DNA from: Alphaproteobacteria bacterium UBA6178
GTDB lineage: Bacteria; Pseudomonadota; Alphaproteobacteria; Rickettsiales; UBA3002
Direction: 5' to 3'
DNA length: 64,000 nucleotides
Assembly: GCA_002422205.1 (NCBI GenBank)
Contig: DITS01000031.1
Span: 1-64,000 of the forward strand
This document shows positions 1 through 9,413 of the stretch, in pieces (the stretch's first letter is position 1; each line of letters opens with the position of its first letter). A program made the position numbers and the translations under genes. The notes below the pieces were generated by a model, which was given only the letters and a program-made list of their open reading frames with translations, searched no databases and had not been told where the DNA came from.

Positions 1-1
1 C

Positions 2-988
2 ATCGGCACCCATGCCTTGTTTCAGCAATCGGTTGCATTCGCTAAACTCGGCATCGTCGTTATCGACGAACAACACCGATTCGGTGTCGAGCAACGCCTT
101 GCCTTGTCTGCTAAGGGCGACAAGCCACATATCTTGCTGATGACCGCCACCCCGATTCCGCGCAGCCTCACCATGACCGCTTATGGTGATATGGATTCCT
201 CATCTTTGCGTGAAAAACCAGCGGGCCGCCCGCGCATCGACACCCGCGCCATACCGCTTTCGCGGCTGGACGAAGTGGTCGAAGGCCTGCATCGCGCCAT
301 CGCCGGTGGTTCCAAAATCTATTGGATATGCCCGCTGGTCGATGAGCCTGACCCCGAACAACCCACCGCCTTCGAAGGTGACTTGGCTGCCGCCGAAGAG
401 CGCCATCGCGTATTTACTAAAATTTTTGGTAATCGTGTCGCACTAGCCCATGGCAAAATGAAAAGCGCCGACCGCGAAGCATCCATGCAAGCCTTTGCCA
501 CAGACGGCGCCGATATTCTGGTTGCCACCACCGTGGTGGAAGTGGGCGTGAATGTGCCCGAAGCAACCATCATCGTGATCGAGCATGCCGAGCGATTCGG
601 GCTGGCGCAATTACATCAGCTGCGCGGGCGGGTAGGGCGCAGCGACAAAGCCTCCAGCTGCATTTTGCTCTATAATCCGCGCTGCAGCGAAGTGGCAAAA
701 CAGCGCCTGAAAATCATCCGTGAAAGCGATGATGGTTTCCGAATCGCCGAGGAAGATTTGATATTGCGCGGTGCAGGCGACGTGCTGGGCACGCGCCAAA
801 GCGGCTTGCCGGATTATTACTTTGTTGATCTGGCCGCCCATCGCGATTTGGTCGCCTTGGCGCGTGATGATGTCAAACTCATCCTCCATCGCGACGCGCC
901 ACTCGCATCCCCGCGGGGCGAAAATTTGCGTCATCTGCTTTATTTGTTCGAATATGACAGCAGCCTGCACTATGCGCAGGCGGGTTAG
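2..988 (+). CDS. recG: ATP-dependent DNA helicase RecG, C-terminal part (5' end outside window)
   Basis: RecG remodels stalled replication forks and Holliday junctions. The frame is open from base 2, reading IGTHALF, so the gene begins before the window and about 328 residues of the C-terminal half are seen. Visible helicase motifs are the DEQH box (DEQHRFGVEQR), motif III TATPIPRS, the VATTVVEVGVNVPEA segment and motif VI QLRGRVGRS. The end IAEEDLILRGAGDVLGTRQSG followed by the short RecG-type tail is typical. The gene stops one base before the end of convergent lpxB, with no terminator visible between them. The family call is secure; only the wedge domain and helicase motif I are missing because of the window edge. 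Confidence 0.96.
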   Translation: MGTHALFQQSVAFAKLGIVVIDEQHRFGVEQRLALSAKGDKPHILLMTATPIPRSLTMTAYGDMDSSSLREKPAGRPRIDTRAIPLSRLDEVVEGLHRAIAGGSKIYWICPLVDEPDPEQPTAFEGDLAAAEERHRVFTKIFGNRVALAHGKMKSADREASMQAFATDGADILVATTVVEVGVNVPEATIIVIEHAERFGLAQLHQLRGRVGRSDKASSCILLYNPRCSEVAKQRLKIIRESDDGFRIAEEDLILRGAGDVLGTRQSGLPDYYFVDLAAHRDLVALARDDVKLILHRDAPLASPRGENLRHLLYLFEYDSSLHYAQAG

Positions 989-2152
989 TTAGCGTGCATA
1001 ACTCAGTATAATGTGCGCGGCTTTGTCGGTGGGTGATTGGCTATCGCTCGCGCCCAGCATATCCCCCACCTGTTCAAATGCAGCAAGCTGCGCTTGCCGT
1101 GCCATATCATCCTTGGCTAACTGCAATAAATAAGGGCTGATAGTCTCTACATCGCAATCCTGCTGAATACATTCGGGAATCACCGCCCGTTCCAGCAAAA
1201 TATTGACCAGATTAACATACGGCACCCGAATCATGCGCCGGACAATCCACGCGCTTAAAGGATGTACGCGATAGGCAGTCACAGTGGGTAAGTAAGCCAG
1301 CGCCGTTTCAAGTGCCACTGTGCCGGATTTGGCCAGCGCCAGATTACAGGCGGCAAAGGCACCTTTTTTCTCCGCATCCCCCACAATAAGATGGTGATGA
1401 ATACGCCAGCCTTTCAGCATGGTGCGCACCTTGGCTTCCATCGCGGGGCGCAGCGGAATCACCACCTCTAGCCCGTTGGATTGCAGCGCCAGCCTTTCGG
1501 CACACGCCATAAAAACCGGTAGATGGCGCGTAATTTCATTGGCACGACTCCCCGGCATCATCCCCAGCAACAATCGTTTTGGCTCAATCTGATGACGGAT
1601 ACGAAACGCCTCGCCATTGCCATGGGTGCGCCAGTCCCACGCAACCGGATGGCCGATAAAATCTGTCGCCAAACCTTCTGCCGTAAAATAGGGCGGCTCA
1701 AAAGGCAGTAACACCAGCAACCGGTCAAACAAAGCCGCTGTACGCTTGGCACGCTGCGGTTTATAGGCCCATACCGTTGGCGCCACGATATGCACGCAAA
1801 CCGGCGGCTTATCCATTTGCTTTTTTAGCTGTGCCACTACGCGATTTACAAAGCCTGGGGAATCAATACTCACCACAATATCTGGAGTGCCTGCGATAAT
1901 ATCAGCCACGGTTTCACGAATGCGCTGCTTAAGCTTGCGAATATGCGGCACCACTTCGGCAAATCCCATCAGCGATAATTCCTGCATCGGAAACAGCGAT
2001 TGCAAGCCTGCCGCCTGCATGCGCTCACCGCCAATGCCGGATATTTTAATATGATCGTTCGATGATAGCTTGAGTGATTGCATAAGGCTAGAGCCAATGA
2101 AGTCACCAGATGCTTCGCCAGCAATCAGGTAAATATGGGAAGGGGCTGCCAT
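989..2152 (-). CDS. lpxB: Lipid-A-disaccharide synthase
   Basis: LpxB (GT19) joins UDP-2,3-diacylglucosamine to lipid X to make the lipid A disaccharide at the inner face of the cytoplasmic membrane. The 387 residues have the family length and the N-terminal signature IYLIAGEASGDFIGSSLM. SIDSPGF, APTVWAYKPQRAKR, GHPVAWDW and LGMMPGSRANEITRHLP are also diagnostic. It is the last gene of the envelope cluster, 12 bp after lpxI, which makes its second substrate. It ends directly against recG on the other strand. Confidence 0.97.
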   Translation of the reverse strand: MAAPSHIYLIAGEASGDFIGSSLMQSLKLSSNDHIKISGIGGERMQAAGLQSLFPMQELSLMGFAEVVPHIRKLKQRIRETVADIIAGTPDIVVSIDSPGFVNRVVAQLKKQMDKPPVCVHIVAPTVWAYKPQRAKRTAALFDRLLVLLPFEPPYFTAEGLATDFIGHPVAWDWRTHGNGEAFRIRHQIEPKRLLLGMMPGSRANEITRHLPVFMACAERLALQSNGLEVVIPLRPAMEAKVRTMLKGWRIHHHLIVGDAEKKGAFAACNLALAKSGTVALETALAYLPTVTAYRVHPLSAWIVRRMIRVPYVNLVNILLERAVIPECIQQDCDVETISPYLLQLAKDDMARQAQLAAFEQVGDMLGASDSQSPTDKAAHIILSYAR

Positions 2153-2164
2153 CTTAACAACCGT

Positions 2165-3019
2165 TCAATCAAGCACACTAAAGCCGATAACAAAAACCCC
2201 AAGCTCATCGGCGCGGCGGGCAATGGCGCGGCGGTCGATCATCAGCGAACCACCCGCCTCGGCGGCTATGCCAGCCAGTCCGGCTTTGGCCACATTCTCC
2301 ACCGTTGCCAGCCCGATGGTGGGCAGATCAATCCGCGCTTCCTGCTGCGGCTTCTTAACCTTCACCAGCACGCCGCCTTTATCTTCAACTTTAAGCGAGG
2401 CGCAGCGTAACACCAGCGCGTCCGTGCCTTCAATCGCCTCCACGCCAAGCACCTGCTGGTTTTGAATCACCACCGACTGGCCGATATCGAGCTCACCGAT
2501 TGCCCGCGCAATTCGCGCGCCAAATTCAATATCCGCCTGCGCGCGCTTATCGGGGTAAATCGTGCCGATCAGGCCTTCCGGTGTTAAAATATCTTCCACC
2601 ACTTCTTCGACACCCACCACGCGGAAGCCTTCTTCCTCTAGAAAGGTGATAATCGTGCGCATCAGCTCATCGTCGCCTTTCAGGAGATTAGAGCCTAAAC
2701 GCGCAAGCAGCTTGGTGGCTTTTAAATCGGGGCGCAGGTTGGCCAGCTTGGGACGAGTGACCTTGCCTGCCAGCACCACTTCCTGCACGCCTTCTTGCTG
2801 CATACGGCTGATGGCTTTGCCAATCGCACCCAATCGCACCCATTCATGCGGCACGCCTGCGGGTGTCTCCACATCAGCAAAATCCTCCAACGCAATCACA
2901 AAAAAATCACGATCCTGACGTTGGCATGATTTGATAACCTGACGTGGCAATTCGGTCCCACCGGCAATAATCCCCAGTTTGGGCAGGTCGCGGCTGGTTG
3001 CGGCGGGGGCGCTGCTCAT
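2165..3019 (-). CDS. lpxI: UDP-2,3-diacylglucosamine pyrophosphatase LpxI
   Basis: LpxI hydrolyses UDP-2,3-diacylglucosamine to lipid X and UMP. It is the form found in most alphaproteobacteria, where it replaces LpxH. Signatures are KLGIIAGGTELPRQVI near the N-terminus, the central VVGVEEVVEDILTPEG and the end GIAAEAGGSLMIDRRAI. The frame allows a start at 3067, inside lpxA, but the internal ATG at 3019 has GGAG six bases upstream and begins one base after the lpxA stop, so I take it as the start (284 residues). It lies between lpxA and lpxB, as expected for the pathway. Confidence 0.95.
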   Translation of the reverse strand: MSSAPAATSRDLPKLGIIAGGTELPRQVIKSCQRQDRDFFVIALEDFADVETPAGVPHEWVRLGAIGKAISRMQQEGVQEVVLAGKVTRPKLANLRPDLKATKLLARLGSNLLKGDDELMRTIITFLEEEGFRVVGVEEVVEDILTPEGLIGTIYPDKRAQADIEFGARIARAIGELDIGQSVVIQNQQVLGVEAIEGTDALVLRCASLKVEDKGGVLVKVKKPQQEARIDLPTIGLATVENVAKAGLAGIAAEAGGSLMIDRRAIARRADELGVFVIGFSVLD

Positions 3020-3020
3020 A

Positions 3021-3812
3021 TCAGGCTCCACTTTTGGGAGTGCAAAAAGATCGGCTTGAATCATCACTCAAAAACGCCAACAGTTCGGTTACTTCAGCAG
3101 AATCATAGCTGCTCTTCACTTTCGCCGCTCGCTCAGCCAATGTGCCGCCGGTTGCTTCAAATAACGCTTTATAGGCATTGCGCAGCGCGTGAATATTATC
3201 ACGCTCAATCTGGCGGCGTTTCAAACCCACCAGATTTAATCCAGCCAAATGCGCGCGCTCGCCAATCACCGAGCCGTAAGGAATCACATCTTTTTCAACA
3301 CCCGACATGCCGCCGATAATCGCAAAGCGGCCAATGCGTACAAACTGGTGAATCGCCGCCAACCCCCCGATAATCGCACCGTCACCCACATGCACATGCC
3401 CCGCAAGGGTAGCGTTATTTGCCAGAATCACATGATCACCCACCATGCAGTCATGCGCCACATGCGCACTCATCATAAACAGACAGTTATCACCCACTTT
3501 CGTTAGGCTGCCGCCGCCCTGTGTGCCGGGGTTCATGGTTACATGTTCACGGATTTTATTGTTTTTGCCAATTTCAAGCCGTGTTACTTCACCGCTAAAT
3601 TTCAAATCCTGCGGCGCGGTACCAAGCGACGCGAAGGGAAAAATCTCGCAGCCCTCACCAATCTGCGTATGGCCGCTGATATTGACATGGCTATGCAGCG
3701 TTACCCGCTCGCCGATCACCACATCTTTGCCAATTACGCAATAGGGGCCAATCTGTGCGCTGGTGGCAATCTGCGCGCCATCCTCGATCACTGCAGTAGA
3801 ATGTATGCTCAT
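3021..3812 (-). CDS. lpxA: Acyl-ACP--UDP-N-acetylglucosamine O-acyltransferase
   Basis: LpxA transfers a 3-hydroxyacyl chain from ACP to UDP-GlcNAc, the first step of lipid A synthesis. The 263 residues open with MSIHSTAVIEDGAQIATSAQIGPYCVIG, the hexapeptide repeats of a left-handed beta-helix. The catalytic region HVAHDCMVGDHV and the helical C-terminal part after LVGLKRRQIERDNIHALR are present. The start overlaps the fabZ stop by 4 bp (ATGA), suggesting coupled translation. The stop lies one base before the preferred lpxI start. Confidence 0.97.
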   Translation of the reverse strand: MSIHSTAVIEDGAQIATSAQIGPYCVIGKDVVIGERVTLHSHVNISGHTQIGEGCEIFPFASLGTAPQDLKFSGEVTRLEIGKNNKIREHVTMNPGTQGGGSLTKVGDNCLFMMSAHVAHDCMVGDHVILANNATLAGHVHVGDGAIIGGLAAIHQFVRIGRFAIIGGMSGVEKDVIPYGSVIGERAHLAGLNLVGLKRRQIERDNIHALRNAYKALFEATGGTLAERAAKVKSSYDSAEVTELLAFLSDDSSRSFCTPKSGA

Positions 3813-4279
3813 GCGTCATCCATAATCATGGCGGAGTAGGTGGCTTCGGCCACTTTTTTGCCATCCACCATGGCGACACCATCAAATTTCCAGACATTGC
3901 CGCGGCTTTGTTTGACGGTGCAATGCACGCGTAGCACATCCCCGGGCACCACGGGTTTACGGAATCGCGCGCTGTCAACGGTCATAAAATAAACGATCTT
4001 TCCGCGCGCGCGCGCGCCCAGTGTATGCACGACCAGCGCGCCAGCTGTCTGCGCCATTGATTCGACAATCAAAACCCCCGGCATCACCGGATGGTTAGGA
4101 AAATGCCCCTCAAAAAACGGCTCGTTATTAGTCACATTTTTAATGCCAACACAGCTTTGGCCATCCACCACATTCACCACCTTATCCACCAGCAGGAACG
4201 GATAGCGATGCGGGATAAGCTCTTTAATCGCAGCCAGATCAAACATAGCCAGATCGGGATTAATGGTAAAGTCAGTCAT
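3809..4279 (-). CDS. fabZ: 3-hydroxyacyl-[acyl-carrier-protein] dehydratase FabZ
   Basis: FabZ dehydrates 3-hydroxyacyl-ACP in fatty acid elongation and competes with LpxA and LpxD for the same substrates, which explains its place between them. The 156-residue hot-dog-fold protein has IPHRYPFLLVDKVV and the active-site block FEGHFPNHPVMPGVLIVESMAQ, with the catalytic His and Glu of the family. It overlaps the lpxD 3' end by 8 bp and lpxA by 4 bp, so the three genes look translationally coupled. Confidence 0.97.
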   Translation of the reverse strand: MTDFTINPDLAMFDLAAIKELIPHRYPFLLVDKVVNVVDGQSCVGIKNVTNNEPFFEGHFPNHPVMPGVLIVESMAQTAGALVVHTLGARARGKIVYFMTVDSARFRKPVVPGDVLRVHCTVKQSRGNVWKFDGVAMVDGKKVAEATYSAMIMDDA

Positions 4280-5303
4280 CGTTTGAGCCTCGTACGTCTT
4301 TTTTGATGATTCGGTTTAGCGCAATGACCTGCCGGTGCCAATCTTTTATTGGAACCGCAGGGGTGCCGCCATAGACTTTTCCGGCAGGAATATCAGCCGC
4401 TACGCCACTACGAGCAGCCAGCCTTGCACCTGGTCCGATTTTCAGATGTCCGGCAATCCCAGCCTGACCGCCAATTACCACACCGTCACCAATGCGCGTG
4501 CTGCCCGAAATGCCGACTTGCGACACGATAATCACCCGCTTGCCAATCTGCACATTATGGCCAATCTGTACCAGATTATCGATTTTAGTGCCTTCGCCAA
4601 TCATCGTATCGGGGCCGGTCCCGCGATCAATGCAAGTGCCTGCGCCGATTTCCACGTCATTATCAATCACCACGCGGCCCAATTGCGGCACTTTCACATG
4701 CCCATCGCGCCCCAGCGCAAAACCAAATCCATCCTGACCAATATGCACACCACGATGGATAATACATGACTCGCCAATCAATGCATGGCTGATGGTGGAG
4801 CAGGCACCAATGCGCGTCTGACGACCCACGCTCACCCCATCACCAATCACCGCATTAGCGCTGATAATGCAGCCATCTCCAATGGAAACATTCCGCCCGA
4901 TTACGACACCGCTATCGATGGTGACATCGGTGCCAATACTGGCGGTTGAATGAATTTCGGCTTTGGGTGATATGCCGTCTGTGGGTGGAACAAATGGATA
5001 AAGGCGTTGTGCCACTAAGGCATAGGCTCGATACGGGTCGTCGCATATCAGCAAAGCCATGCCAGCCGGTGCTTGGGCTGCAAATTTATCTTTCACAAAA
5101 CAAGCACCGGCGGCAGAATTAATATATTGCTCGATATATTTCGGATTATCAAAAAAACTGATATCCGATGCCGTGGCACGATCAAGCGGTGCCACGTCAA
5201 CAAGCGACAAGGCGGCATCACCTTTTGCCGTTGCACCCGTTAAATCCACAATTTCTTGCAAACGTAACGGGCCGTGATTAGCAAAAAAGCGCTGATCCAC
5301 CAT
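4272..5303 (-). CDS. lpxD: UDP-3-O-(3-hydroxyacyl)glucosamine N-acyltransferase
   Basis: LpxD adds the N-linked acyl chain to UDP-3-O-acyl-glucosamine, the third step of the lipid A pathway. The 343-residue protein has the N-terminal uridine-binding domain (to about residue 100), then hexapeptide repeats such as IGRNVSIGDGCIISANAVIGDG, and the catalytic stretch QDGFGFALGRDGHVKVPQLG. The C-terminal SGVAADIPAGKVYGGTPAVPIKDWHRQ closes the family pattern. It lies 13 bp after the skp-like gene and overlaps fabZ. Confidence 0.97.
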   Translation of the reverse strand: MVDQRFFANHGPLRLQEIVDLTGATAKGDAALSLVDVAPLDRATASDISFFDNPKYIEQYINSAAGACFVKDKFAAQAPAGMALLICDDPYRAYALVAQRLYPFVPPTDGISPKAEIHSTASIGTDVTIDSGVVIGRNVSIGDGCIISANAVIGDGVSVGRQTRIGACSTISHALIGESCIIHRGVHIGQDGFGFALGRDGHVKVPQLGRVVIDNDVEIGAGTCIDRGTGPDTMIGEGTKIDNLVQIGHNVQIGKRVIIVSQVGISGSTRIGDGVVIGGQAGIAGHLKIGPGARLAARSGVAADIPAGKVYGGTPAVPIKDWHRQVIALNRIIKKDVRGSNDD

Positions 5304-5316
5304 GCTGTCAGTTCAC

Positions 5317-5874
5317 CTATTTAAAGGTAACCGTAACGCTCGGAAGCTGCGCATTCAGGCGCGAGATCACCTCTTCCGTAATATCCAACGCGGGGTCGGT
5401 ATATAGCACTTGCTGCGACGAAATGGCGACTTGGAACTGCTTTTCTTTTGACAGTACGGCCACAATTTCTCCTACTTTTTGCTGAATCTGTGCCAGCGCT
5501 GTGGTGAGCCCGTCATTCAGGCTGCTACGCTTCGCCCGCACTTCTTTTTGCACATTGGCCGCTTTTTCACGGAATTCGCGGTATTTTTTCTCAAATGCTT
5601 CCTGCGATAAAACGGAACGCTGTTTAGCCAATTCCTGATCTTCTTTTTGTAGGGCGCTTTCACGCTGATCCAACTCGGTCTGGAATGCTTTTTGTTTGCT
5701 TTGCACCTGATCGCGGATGGCTTGCGCTGCTTTCGCTTCACGCATGACTTTTTGCACATTAACCACAGCAACGGTCGATGCTGCCTGTGCGGGGGTGCTC
5801 CAAACGGAAGAGAAGGTGACCGTCAAAGCGGATAATAGGAGAGTGAAGAAAAACGTGTATGCAGATATGCGCAT
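5317..5874 (-). CDS. skp: OmpH/Skp family periplasmic chaperone
   Basis: Skp-family proteins hold unfolded outer-membrane proteins in the periplasm and pass them to BamA. The 185 residues begin with a signal peptide (hydrophobic LLLSALTVTFSSVW, likely cleavage after AQA). A short beta segment (VAVVNVQKVMREAKA) and a long charged coiled coil rich in K, E and Q (about residues 50-125) follow, as in OmpH/Skp tentacles. The position between bamA and lpxD is the conserved arrangement. Sequence conservation is low in this family, so context carries much of the call. Confidence 0.9.
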   Translation of the reverse strand: MRISAYTFFFTLLLSALTVTFSSVWSTPAQAASTVAVVNVQKVMREAKAAQAIRDQVQSKQKAFQTELDQRESALQKEDQELAKQRSVLSQEAFEKKYREFREKAANVQKEVRAKRSSLNDGLTTALAQIQQKVGEIVAVLSKEKQFQVAISSQQVLYTDPALDITEEVISRLNAQLPSVTVTFK

Positions 5875-5927
5875 AAAAATGCCTTTAAAATAGTGGTTAA
5901 GTGGCGGTACTATGGCGGAAAAGAAAA

Positions 5928-8204
5928 CTAAAATCTAGTGCCAAAACTGAAGCGGATTGATTCTTCTTCGTCATAATCTTCTTTGAGGAATGGAATACCA
6001 TAATCAATACGGATAGGGCCAAAAGGTGACGACCACGCGATGCCAATACCGCCAGCAGCGCGCAACGAGTTTTTATCCACCACTTCGGGCCCGACACTAT
6101 CTACATCCCACAATGACCCCACATCAACAAAAACCGCGCCGCTAAAGCCCAGATCATCCGGTAAACCAAGTGGAAAACGCAGCTCCGTAGAGCCGGTATA
6201 ATACATATTGCCGCCCAGCGCATCGCGCGTGTTAATATCGCGCGGGCCGATACCTGCCTGATCAAAGCCGCGCAAATCGCGCCCACCGACGAAAAACCGC
6301 TGATTAATGCGGATATCATCTTCGAGCGCATATAAATGCCCCCCCGAGCCTGCGAGTGCAATCGTCCATTGCGGGGCGAGGGGGATGTAATATTCGGTTT
6401 TTAATTCATGGCGTACAAATTTATCGTCACCGCCCACGCCCGCCACATCCTGACTGACGCGCCAATACCAGCCCTCGGTAGGTGCAAAGCGGTTGTCGCG
6501 ATCATCATAGGTAATGGAGTGCCCGACCAGCGAGGTCACATTCTCGCCTTCTTGATCTTTAATAAAGCGCGAAGCGTTAAAGGCGATATTTTCAATCGAA
6601 TTCTGCTCATAACCGTAATAGACCGAATGCTGCAAACGCTCACTCAGCGCATAACCGGCCCGCAGCTTACCACCAATCGCATCACGGTCAAACGAGCTCT
6701 CAGAGCGGAAATCCTGTGTAATTTTATATAAATCAAAGCCAGTCGAAAGCTCGCGGTTAAACGTATAAGGCTCGGTGAAACCAATATCAAATTGCTGGCG
6801 CTTCGCCGCGGCCATAATGCGCGCGCGCAACTCCTGCCCACGACCCAATAAATTCCGCTCGCGTATACCCACATCAGCCAAGGGCCCGTCCACGGATGAG
6901 AAACCGGCACCCAGCGTCACTTCACCGGTCGATTTTTCAATCACATCGACATTGATAATGGTTTTGTCTGCCGCACTGCCGCGCTCTGTGGTAACGGTAA
7001 CCTTCTCAAAATAACCCAAATTATTGAGGCGCTGCTCTGAGCGGCGTAAACGGGTGGTGCTATAGGCATCGCCCTCCGATACGCGAAACTCGCGGCGGAT
7101 CACCTCATCCAGCGTACGTGCATTGCCCTCAATGTTGATACGCTCCACATAGACGCGCGGTCCTTCTTTGACTTCGTAAGTCAGATCAATGACATTCTCA
7201 TTTTGCCGCCGATCGAGTTTCGGCTCGATATCAACAAAGGCAAAGCCCTGATCACCCAGTGATTCAACCAGTTTGTCAATCGAGGTTTCAATATCGGTGG
7301 CATTAAACCGGTCGCCGGTTTTGGTCACGATATGCTCACTCAGATTCAGATTGCGCTTCTGAAGCAACGAGCTATCCACTTTCACTTCACCAAAATCATA
7401 ACGCGGCCCTTCATCAAGGGTGAAGGTGAGGTAAAACGCATCACGCTCCGGTGTCAACTCGGCAAAGGACGCTTTAACTTGAAAATCGGCAAAGCCTTGC
7501 GAACGGTAAAAACGCCGCAACAATTCTTCGTCATAGGCTAAACGATCAGGGTCATATTTGTCATTATTGGAGAGGAACTGATACCAGCGATGCTCTTCCG
7601 AATTCACGACTTGCCGCAAATCGGACGTGCTGAATGCACTATTGCCGATGAAAGTAATATTGCGAATGGACGTCACCGGCCCTTCAGCAATTTCATAGAC
7701 TAAATCCACGCGGTTTTGCTCACGCTGAATAATTTTAGGCTCCACCTTGGCCGAATAACGCCCATTGCGGCGATAAACATCCAATAGGCGCTTCACATCA
7801 TTTTGCACGGCAGTCCGTGTATAAATCGAGCGCGAGCGCAGGGTAATCTCTTTTACTAAGTCATCATCTTTGATCTTGGAATTACCCTCAAACGCAACAC
7901 GGTTGATGCTGGGGTTTTCCTGTACCTGCACCACCAGATCATTGCCCTGTAGTCCCATGCCCACATCGGAAAAAAAGCCGGTATCATACAGCTCTTTAAG
8001 GCCACGATCCATATCGTAGCGGGTGACCATGCTGCCGCTGGTCATCCCCAGATAGGTTTGAATGGTCGAAGATTCGATGCGCTGATTGCCCTGCACCACG
8101 ATACGGTTGATCACTACACCATCAGACTGAGCCGCGCCGGTAACAGGTGCAATGCATGCCGCTATGATGGATAAAACCGCTAATCGTTTCACACGTACCC
8201 GCAA
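5928..8204 (-). CDS. bamA: Outer membrane protein assembly factor BamA
   Basis: BamA is the core Omp85 protein that folds and inserts outer-membrane beta-barrels. The 758 residues start with a signal peptide (MRVRVKRLAVLSIIAACIA, cleavage near TGAAQ), followed by five POTRA repeats (about 28-420). The fifth contains GDAYSTTRLRRSEQRLNNLGYFEKV. The C-terminal barrel holds the family motif GGRDLRGFDQAGIGPRD (the RGF loop) and ends in aromatic FSFGTRF, the expected C-terminal beta signal. It lies between rseP and skp, 53 bp before skp. Confidence 0.97.
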   Translation of the reverse strand: MRVRVKRLAVLSIIAACIAPVTGAAQSDGVVINRIVVQGNQRIESSTIQTYLGMTSGSMVTRYDMDRGLKELYDTGFFSDVGMGLQGNDLVVQVQENPSINRVAFEGNSKIKDDDLVKEITLRSRSIYTRTAVQNDVKRLLDVYRRNGRYSAKVEPKIIQREQNRVDLVYEIAEGPVTSIRNITFIGNSAFSTSDLRQVVNSEEHRWYQFLSNNDKYDPDRLAYDEELLRRFYRSQGFADFQVKASFAELTPERDAFYLTFTLDEGPRYDFGEVKVDSSLLQKRNLNLSEHIVTKTGDRFNATDIETSIDKLVESLGDQGFAFVDIEPKLDRRQNENVIDLTYEVKEGPRVYVERINIEGNARTLDEVIRREFRVSEGDAYSTTRLRRSEQRLNNLGYFEKVTVTTERGSAADKTIINVDVIEKSTGEVTLGAGFSSVDGPLADVGIRERNLLGRGQELRARIMAAAKRQQFDIGFTEPYTFNRELSTGFDLYKITQDFRSESSFDRDAIGGKLRAGYALSERLQHSVYYGYEQNSIENIAFNASRFIKDQEGENVTSLVGHSITYDDRDNRFAPTEGWYWRVSQDVAGVGGDDKFVRHELKTEYYIPLAPQWTIALAGSGGHLYALEDDIRINQRFFVGGRDLRGFDQAGIGPRDINTRDALGGNMYYTGSTELRFPLGLPDDLGFSGAVFVDVGSLWDVDSVGPEVVDKNSLRAAGGIGIAWSSPFGPIRIDYGIPFLKEDYDEEESIRFSFGTRF

Positions 8205-8277
8205 CTAAGTTGTCTTGATACACACTGGTGCAAGAACTGGGCATAAGAATCAAGCGAAAAAGGGCTTTCGCACACAG

Positions 8278-9405
8278 TTAAAACAGCATTTGGCGCAAAT
8301 CATTATAAAGGGTAAATGCCATCAGGCAGATAATCAGGCCAAAGCCGAAACGGAACCCATATTCCTGAAAGCGCTGCGCCATCGGCTTACCGCGCACGCC
8401 TTCAATCGCGTAATAGGCTAAATGGCCGCCATCAAGCATGGGAATGGGCAGCAAATTCACCAAACCCAGATTGGCCGATAGCATAGCGATAAACCACAAG
8501 ATCATGCGGGTCGTTTCACCCACCGTATCACCGGTTTGTGTCACCTGACCGGACATTTTGGCAATCCCCACCGGCCCCTTTAATTCATCCGGCGAGCGAT
8601 CCCCCATAATCATCTGCCCTAAGAACCGCAACGACATTTCGCATAGCTGATAAGTGCGCTTGGTCGATTCCCAAACAGCTTCGGGAAAAGTAAAATCCTC
8701 CACCGTCATTTGCTGGCTTTTAATGCCAATCAAGGGCCGCTTCACCGGATTGCCCAGCGCATCTTTATCTTCATAAGCGACAGGAGTAAGTGTCAGGCTC
8801 AGTTGTTCCTCGGCGCGTTCAATCGATAAGGTCACCGGTGTACCCAGATTGGTAGCGATCATATTCGGAATATCGCTAAAACTGCGCACTTCTTTACCAT
8901 CAATAGCGGTAATGCGGTCACCCGCAATCAGCCCTGCGGCTTGGGCAGGCGTGTCCGGCAATATCTCACCCACCACCGGCTCGGACGACGCAACGCCGGT
9001 CGTATACAAAAACCACGTCAAAATCCCGATGGTCAGAATAAAATTCGCAATCGGGCCAGCGGCTACGATCAATGCTTTTTGCCATAAAGGTTTAAAATGA
9101 AAGCTAATACGCTTTTCATCTTCGCTCATAGCATTCAGATTTTCGGTATCGGGCGTGCTGGCCGCTCCCATATCGCCATGCATTTTCACATAGCCGCCAA
9201 AAGGTAGCAGCGAAAATTTCCACCGCGTGCCACTTCGGTCATTGATGCCGAATAATTCCTTACCAAACCCGATGGAAAAGGTATCAATTTTGACGCCACA
9301 TAATTTGGCGACAAAGTAATGTCCGAATTCATGGATAAATACGATAACCGACAGGATCAGGATAAAAGAAAGCGTGTAATGCACGCCGGAAGTAAGAAAT
9401 TCCAT
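8278..9405 (-). CDS. rseP: Site-2 intramembrane zinc protease RseP
   Basis: RseP (M50) cleaves membrane anti-sigma factors and signal-peptide remnants inside the inner membrane. The 375 residues have the zinc motif HEFGH in the first membrane segment (VIVFIHEFGHYFVAKLCGV), a single PDZ domain around residues 125-200 (GEILPDTPAQAAGLIAGDRITAIDG) and the third zinc ligand in NLLPIPMLDGGHLAYYAIE. One PDZ domain instead of the two in E. coli is common in this class. It lies between dxr and bamA, its usual place. Confidence 0.96.
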   Translation of the reverse strand: MEFLTSGVHYTLSFILILSVIVFIHEFGHYFVAKLCGVKIDTFSIGFGKELFGINDRSGTRWKFSLLPFGGYVKMHGDMGAASTPDTENLNAMSEDEKRISFHFKPLWQKALIVAAGPIANFILTIGILTWFLYTTGVASSEPVVGEILPDTPAQAAGLIAGDRITAIDGKEVRSFSDIPNMIATNLGTPVTLSIERAEEQLSLTLTPVAYEDKDALGNPVKRPLIGIKSQQMTVEDFTFPEAVWESTKRTYQLCEMSLRFLGQMIMGDRSPDELKGPVGIAKMSGQVTQTGDTVGETTRMILWFIAMLSANLGLVNLLPIPMLDGGHLAYYAIEGVRGKPMAQRFQEYGFRFGFGLIICLMAFTLYNDLRQMLF

Positions 9406-9413
9406 AGCTACCT